DNA from: Chryseobacterium sp. 7
GTDB taxonomy: Bacteria; Bacteroidota; Bacteroidia; Flavobacteriales; Weeksellaceae
Reading direction: 5' to 3'
Assembly: GCF_003663845.1 (NCBI RefSeq)
Contig: NZ_RCCA01000001.1
Span: 682,001-746,000, forward strand
Length of the DNA stretch: 64,000 nt
A program made the position numbers and the translations under genes. The notes under the pieces are model-generated. The model did no database searches. It was given only the letters and a program-made list of their open reading frames with translations, and was not told the origin of the DNA. Shown in pieces: positions 60,323 to 64,000 of the stretch. The first letter of the stretch is position 1; each line of letters starts with the position of its first letter.

Positions 60323-62569
60323 TTATAAATTATTATTGATGGCATCATCCGTTTTATCTACTCCAAAACTTATAAATGCCCCTATGAAAACAAAAGTATT
60401 AACCGGCGGCACAATGGCTGAGCTTCTGGAGCCATCTGCAGAAAAATTATAGCCATACACGTTTTTTGATCCTAAAATATTGCTGACACTCAATACAAAT
60501 ACCGGAAACGATCTCGCATCTTTTTTGCCAATATTCGGAAGATAATTGATGCTGAAATTCAATGCGTTATAATCTTTTAATCTTCCTTCATTTCGGGTAT
60601 AATTAATGGCTTTTCCATTATCAAATGTAGAAGCAATATCATAATAAGGACGTCCTTTTGCATAAGTGTAAGACAAATTTACTCCCAGTTTCCATTCCGG
60701 AATAAATCTTTTGGCCACTGCTGAAAGGGTGTGTTGAGCAGCAAAACTTGGCTGCAGGCTTACAGGATAATTCAGGAAATCTCTTTTGGAATCCAGGTAG
60801 GAGTAGCTGATCCAATAGTCTATATTTTCAAATGTTTTTTTATTATCTCTCCAGAAAAACTCCACTCCTTTTGCGTATCCGTATCCATCATTATTTAAAG
60901 CAGTTTGAATCTGCTGATTCTGTTCTTTATCAGGTGTTACATTAAAGGTTTTGATCAACTGGTCATATTTTTTATAAAACGCCTCAAAACGTAAAGTTCT
61001 GCCTTCTGAAGCTCTCTGAACCTGGAAAATATAATGTTGGGATTTCTGGAAATCAAGATTTGCCGGGCCATTAATGTATTTACTTTCCGGGTTCTGATAA
61101 AAAAGTCCGTAAGCTAATGAAGTCGTCCAGTCTTTTGCAAGTCGGTAAGCAATCGCAAAACGTGGGGCAATATTGTTTTTTCCTAAAAAGGAAGAATGCT
61201 CTGCTCTTACTCCAATTTTTGCTGACAATGCATTGCTGAAGCCAAGATCCGTTTCCATGAAAGCGGAAGAAATTAAATCTTTGTAATGCTTCTGTACGGC
61301 TTCAAAATTTAGATTTTCATCGGTATTATTCAATTCAATTCCTCCTCTTACTGCACTTATTCTGTTGATTTTTCTTTCAAGAACTGCCTTAAAGTTCAGA
61401 TAGTTTCCATCGGTCAGAAGCTGGCTTCTGTTGGATTCAATATCATTGGTTTCTGTAGAAAAATGAAGATCAGATCTGTTGTATGAGTAAGACCCGCCTA
61501 CATTCAGAAGATATTTTCCAAATTTCTGTTTAAAAGACAGGTTGTGAAATGTATTTTTCCCGTTAAGCTTTACCAGACTGAAATCATATCCCGGCTCAAG
61601 ACTTTCAGATTTCACACCCATTTTATTGGAGTTGAACATTCCGTAATATTTGAAAAAGCCCCCTGATTTTGTTTTAAATCTGAAATTAAGATCTCCGTTA
61701 AGCCCTTGTGGTGCTTCTACAAAATCTGTATTAAACTTAAAGACTTTCTGCATCAGGCTTAAAAGAGAATATCCAGCTGTAGCTCCGTAAGAATAGTTTT
61801 TATTATCCCCTAGCTTCTGAAATCCGGCACTCAGGAAAATAGGTGAAATACCAAAATTATAAGACGTTTCATCCGGAAGATCCACACTTTCCAGCATCAA
61901 TGCTCCCGAAAGCGCCTGCCCGTACAACGCAGAATAGCCACCACTTGAGAAGATATTTCCTTTAAATAGAGAAGTATTGAACTGGTCTCTTCCTGCAATC
62001 CCGGGAACAGAATTGGAGAAATAATTATTGATAAGGCTTCCATCCATAAAGATTTTAGATTCCGTTCCGGTACCTCCACGGATGAACAATCCTTCAGTTC
62101 CTCCTACTTTCTGTACTCCCGGAAGATAGGTTAATGCTGAAGAAATCTGTCCGTCCGCACCTGCTGTTGTATAAATATCAATGGGTGTAAGCAAAGCGGT
62201 TGCTCTTTTCTTATCGCTGGCTTCAATAGATCCTGCAGAAACTACTACCGCATCAATCTCACTGATCTGTTCTTTAAGATCAACATTCAAAGAAATATCC
62301 TGATTCTCAATAGAAACTGTCCTTTCAATATTTTCATATTTTGGATGGGTAAAAGTAATGACATGGGTTCCTTTTTCTGAAGTTTCAAATGTAAAATTAC
62401 CCTGAGCATCTGTTGTAGTGCCATCGTAGGTTTCTTTCAGTGTTACATTTACTCCTGCTACGCCTTTATTTTTGAAGGAAACTTTTCCTGATATTTTCAC
62501 CTGGGAATATCCCATGATGGAAATGAGAAGGAGAATCAGAAAGAGTATGTTTTGTCCTTGTGTTTTCAT
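60323..62569 (-). CDS. TonB-dependent receptor with carboxypeptidase-like N-terminal domain
   Basis: A 748-residue receptor from ATG 62569 (MKTQGQNILFLILLLISIM); an ATG at 62590 adds seven residues. Carboxypeptidase-like domain (KISGKVSFKNKGVAGVNVTL), plug (TAGADGQISSALTYLPGVQK, VGGTEGLFIRGGTGTESKIF) and barrel ending VFIGAFISFGVDK. The ligand is unknown. The downstream helical secreted protein and the AraC-type regulator upstream (minus strand, ending at 62662) may be part of the same system. Confidence 0.88.
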   Translation of the reverse strand: MKTQGQNILFLILLLISIMGYSQVKISGKVSFKNKGVAGVNVTLKETYDGTTTDAQGNFTFETSEKGTHVITFTHPKYENIERTVSIENQDISLNVDLKEQISEIDAVVVSAGSIEASDKKRATALLTPIDIYTTAGADGQISSALTYLPGVQKVGGTEGLFIRGGTGTESKIFMDGSLINNYFSNSVPGIAGRDQFNTSLFKGNIFSSGGYSALYGQALSGALMLESVDLPDETSYNFGISPIFLSAGFQKLGDNKNYSYGATAGYSLLSLMQKVFKFNTDFVEAPQGLNGDLNFRFKTKSGGFFKYYGMFNSNKMGVKSESLEPGYDFSLVKLNGKNTFHNLSFKQKFGKYLLNVGGSYSYNRSDLHFSTETNDIESNRSQLLTDGNYLNFKAVLERKINRISAVRGGIELNNTDENLNFEAVQKHYKDLISSAFMETDLGFSNALSAKIGVRAEHSSFLGKNNIAPRFAIAYRLAKDWTTSLAYGLFYQNPESKYINGPANLDFQKSQHYIFQVQRASEGRTLRFEAFYKKYDQLIKTFNVTPDKEQNQQIQTALNNDGYGYAKGVEFFWRDNKKTFENIDYWISYSYLDSKRDFLNYPVSLQPSFAAQHTLSAVAKRFIPEWKLGVNLSYTYAKGRPYYDIASTFDNGKAINYTRNEGRLKDYNALNFSINYLPNIGKKDARSFPVFVLSVSNILGSKNVYGYNFSADGSRSSAIVPPVNTFVFIGAFISFGVDKTDDAINNNL

Positions 62570-62601
62570 TTTTATTGTTTTCTGGGTCAAAAATAGTACG
62601 G

Positions 62602-62646
62602 AAAATGCCTTTCTGTAAAAAAATTATTACTGAAAGGCATTCTTTT
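62602..62646 (-). terminator. terminator after the AraC/GyrI regulator
   Basis: AATGCCTTTC and GAAAGGCATT form a stem around an A/T-rich loop, followed by T on the minus strand. It lies between the regulator gene and the TonB receptor gene. Confidence 0.6.
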
Positions 62647-62661
62647 GTTCCCGAATGGTAA

Positions 62662-63564
62662 TTAATGAACCGGAATGCAAAAATCCACGATCATCTTTCC
62701 TTCCGGATGTTCTTTAAAATTAGTGTGATAAATCTCATAAGGAAAGGTTCTTCTTATAGAATAATTATTCTCATTCATCCATAAAAATAAAGAAACCCAG
62801 CACTGCTCAAAATCATCGAGCGTCACTTCACCGCTTCCCACAATGTATTTTCCGCCCTCTAAGGTTTCGGGAAATACTTCTCCCTCCTGCCGGGGCAGTT
62901 TTTCATCCAAAAGCATGCAGGCATGAATTCTCACTTTGTCAAGAGGAGTGATCTTGCAACTGTCATGATAAACGGAAATCATTTTAACATTCTCCCTTGG
63001 AAACAGGTTTTTCTTTTTTGCCCAATCTATCAAGATGTTGAAAGAGGGTTCTACATTGGCCATTCCTAGGCTCATTACGGATGCCAGATTCATTTCGGGC
63101 ATTTGTTTTATTTCGATTTTTAAATTCATTTTGGTCCAGTTTAACAGGTTTTCAATGTTGCAAATGTATTGGCTGAAAACTGTATCCACCTGTCCGTTCT
63201 TGCTTTGTCTTTGTAAAATCTTGTGAAATTTCTCCGGAGCCGATTTTCGGAATTCTGTAGGTGCCAGACCATAATATTTTTTGAATGTTTTGCAGAAGAC
63301 TGAGTGATTGGAGAACCCAAGATCCCAATAGATATCCTTGATTTTCATATTCTTATGAACTGCCAGGTGAAGGGCACTTTTTTCTGTTTTCTTCCTGACA
63401 ATATAGTTCTGAAGGGTTTCTCCTGTGACCAGCTTAAATATTCTGTGGAAATGAAACGGTGAATAAGCACTTACCTCTGAAACTTTTTCCAGAGACAGAT
63501 CTGCATCAATATGGTTATCAATGTATTGAATTGTTTTTACAATCCGCTTTTTATATTCTTCCAC
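62662..63564 (-). CDS. AraC-family regulator with GyrI-like effector domain (Rob type)
   Basis: A 300-residue regulator. The AraC DNA-binding domain is N-terminal (KRIVKTIQYIDNHIDADLSL; FSNHSVFCKTFKKYYGLAPT, then EFRK) and the C-terminal half is GyrI/SoxR-like (IEIKQMPEMNLASVMSLGMA; VFPETLEGGKYIVGSGEVTL). This Rob/SoxS-like order senses small cationic molecules through the GyrI domain. The target genes are unknown; the nearby receptor is one candidate. Confidence 0.88.
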   Translation of the reverse strand: MEEYKKRIVKTIQYIDNHIDADLSLEKVSEVSAYSPFHFHRIFKLVTGETLQNYIVRKKTEKSALHLAVHKNMKIKDIYWDLGFSNHSVFCKTFKKYYGLAPTEFRKSAPEKFHKILQRQSKNGQVDTVFSQYICNIENLLNWTKMNLKIEIKQMPEMNLASVMSLGMANVEPSFNILIDWAKKKNLFPRENVKMISVYHDSCKITPLDKVRIHACMLLDEKLPRQEGEVFPETLEGGKYIVGSGEVTLDDFEQCWVSLFLWMNENNYSIRRTFPYEIYHTNFKEHPEGKMIVDFCIPVH

Positions 63565-63655
63565 TTCAAAATTGTTAATTCACAAAGATATTTTTCCGGA
63601 GCTAAATTTTGTTGTCATTTATTGCGGTTATCCGAAAATTGCTTCATATTTTACA

Positions 63656-64000
63656 TTAAATCTCCACTTCAAAATATGTAATAAGAGGTATTTCCTCTTT
63701 CATTTTCTGATCTGATGAAGCAATATAACTGTGGTAGTCTTCATGAATAAAAATCTCTTTGGTAAAGAATTTTTCACCCTCAATAACGCATTCATTATTC
63801 AACACTTCAAAGGATTCCAGAGGAAGCATCATTCCTGCTCCGTGGGCTTTTATTACAGCTTCTTTTCTTGTCCAATAGGTAAAGAAACTCTTTATTTTAT
63901 CTTCAGAATCATGGACTTCCTGAAACTCATCAGCAGTCATCTGAAATGTAAAATCCAGATAACTGACTTTAGAATCACTGAATTCTACATCGATACCCAA
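63656..64000 (-). CDS. 4'-phosphopantetheinyl transferase, Sfp type (C-terminal part)
   Basis: The last 114 residues of a phosphopantetheinyl transferase; the N-terminal half is beyond the window. The Mg-binding GIDVEF at the left edge and the WTRKEAVIKAHGAG motif are the family signatures, followed by LPLESFEVLNNECV. Such enzymes activate acyl or peptidyl carrier proteins by adding the 4'-phosphopantetheine arm. No carrier-protein gene is visible in the window. Confidence 0.88.
   Translation of the reverse strand: MGIDVEFSDSKVSYLDFTFQMTADEFQEVHDSEDKIKSFFTYWTRKEAVIKAHGAGMMLPLESFEVLNNECVIEGEKFFTKEIFIHEDYHSYIASSDQKMKEEIPLITYFEVEI

Noticed and set aside
1..64000. CRISPR array, prophage or restriction system
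   Set aside because: No regularly spaced direct repeats, cas, phage structural, integrase or restriction-modification genes were seen on either strand.

Overview
The window looks like chromosomal DNA of a flavobacterium of the Chryseobacterium/Weeksellaceae type. The base composition is AT-rich, the promoters fit the Bacteroidota pattern (TTG, 19-20 bases, TAnnTTTG), Shine-Dalgarno sites are largely absent, and the gene families are typical: TonB-dependent receptors with carboxypeptidase-like N-termini, a DUF4249 lipoprotein, LytTR/2TM-domain signalling genes, secreted YwqK-type repeat proteins and GG-leader peptides ending in Cys-Cys. Most of the window is ordinary core genome. No rRNA, CRISPR array, complete insertion sequence or prophage is visible.

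Layout. 1-8.2 kb: the start of a Bcr/CflA drug-efflux gene with an AraC regulator, thiL with an unlisted 55-aa membrane ORF attached, a thioesterase, a HI0933-type flavoprotein, small envelope genes, and two thioredoxin-fold genes. 8.3-9.3 kb: four tandem GG-leader peptide genes in two transcription units. 9.3-16.5 kb: mutS, an acetyltransferase, a JmjC/cupin-like protein, a bestrophin-type channel, secreted proteins and a SpoU methyltransferase broken by a one-base frameshift. 16.6-25 kb: CBS protein plus NAD kinase, fructose-bisphosphate aldolase, accD, an SpmA/SpmB-like transporter and an exbB-exbD-tonB operon. 25-35 kb: a DUF885 lipoprotein, DinB-like protein, endonuclease III, Bcp peroxiredoxin, a five-gene minus-strand operon (tolC-like, sprT-like, GDP-mannose pyrophosphorylase, lipoprotein-like, acetyltransferase), folC and two identical tRNA-Val genes.

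35.6-39.5 kb is the most accessory-looking stretch: a membrane-anchored LuxR-type regulator, a 626-bp gene-free region, a secreted 440-aa protein, two small helix-turn-helix proteins and a tRNA-like remnant. 39.6-43.5 kb holds three glycosyltransferases with sufE. 43.6-52 kb: clpC, a beta-barrel protein, mnmA, a DUF4249/TonB-receptor pair, and a small frameshifted ORF. 52-64 kb: a Gly/Cys-rich-tail protein, a putative alpha/beta hydrolase, a LytS/LytTR two-component operon containing several 2TM domains, a second TonB receptor, a Rob-like AraC regulator, and the C-terminal part of an Sfp-type phosphopantetheinyl transferase.

The best candidate for an under-described system is the 8.3-9.3 kb cluster. 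It encodes four 51-55 residue precursors with nearly identical leaders (ELK-x-I-x-G) but strongly diverged cysteine-bearing cores, all ending in Gly-x-Cys-Cys. They form two tandem two-gene units with matching promoters, next to divergent thioredoxin-fold genes and with no exporter in the window.
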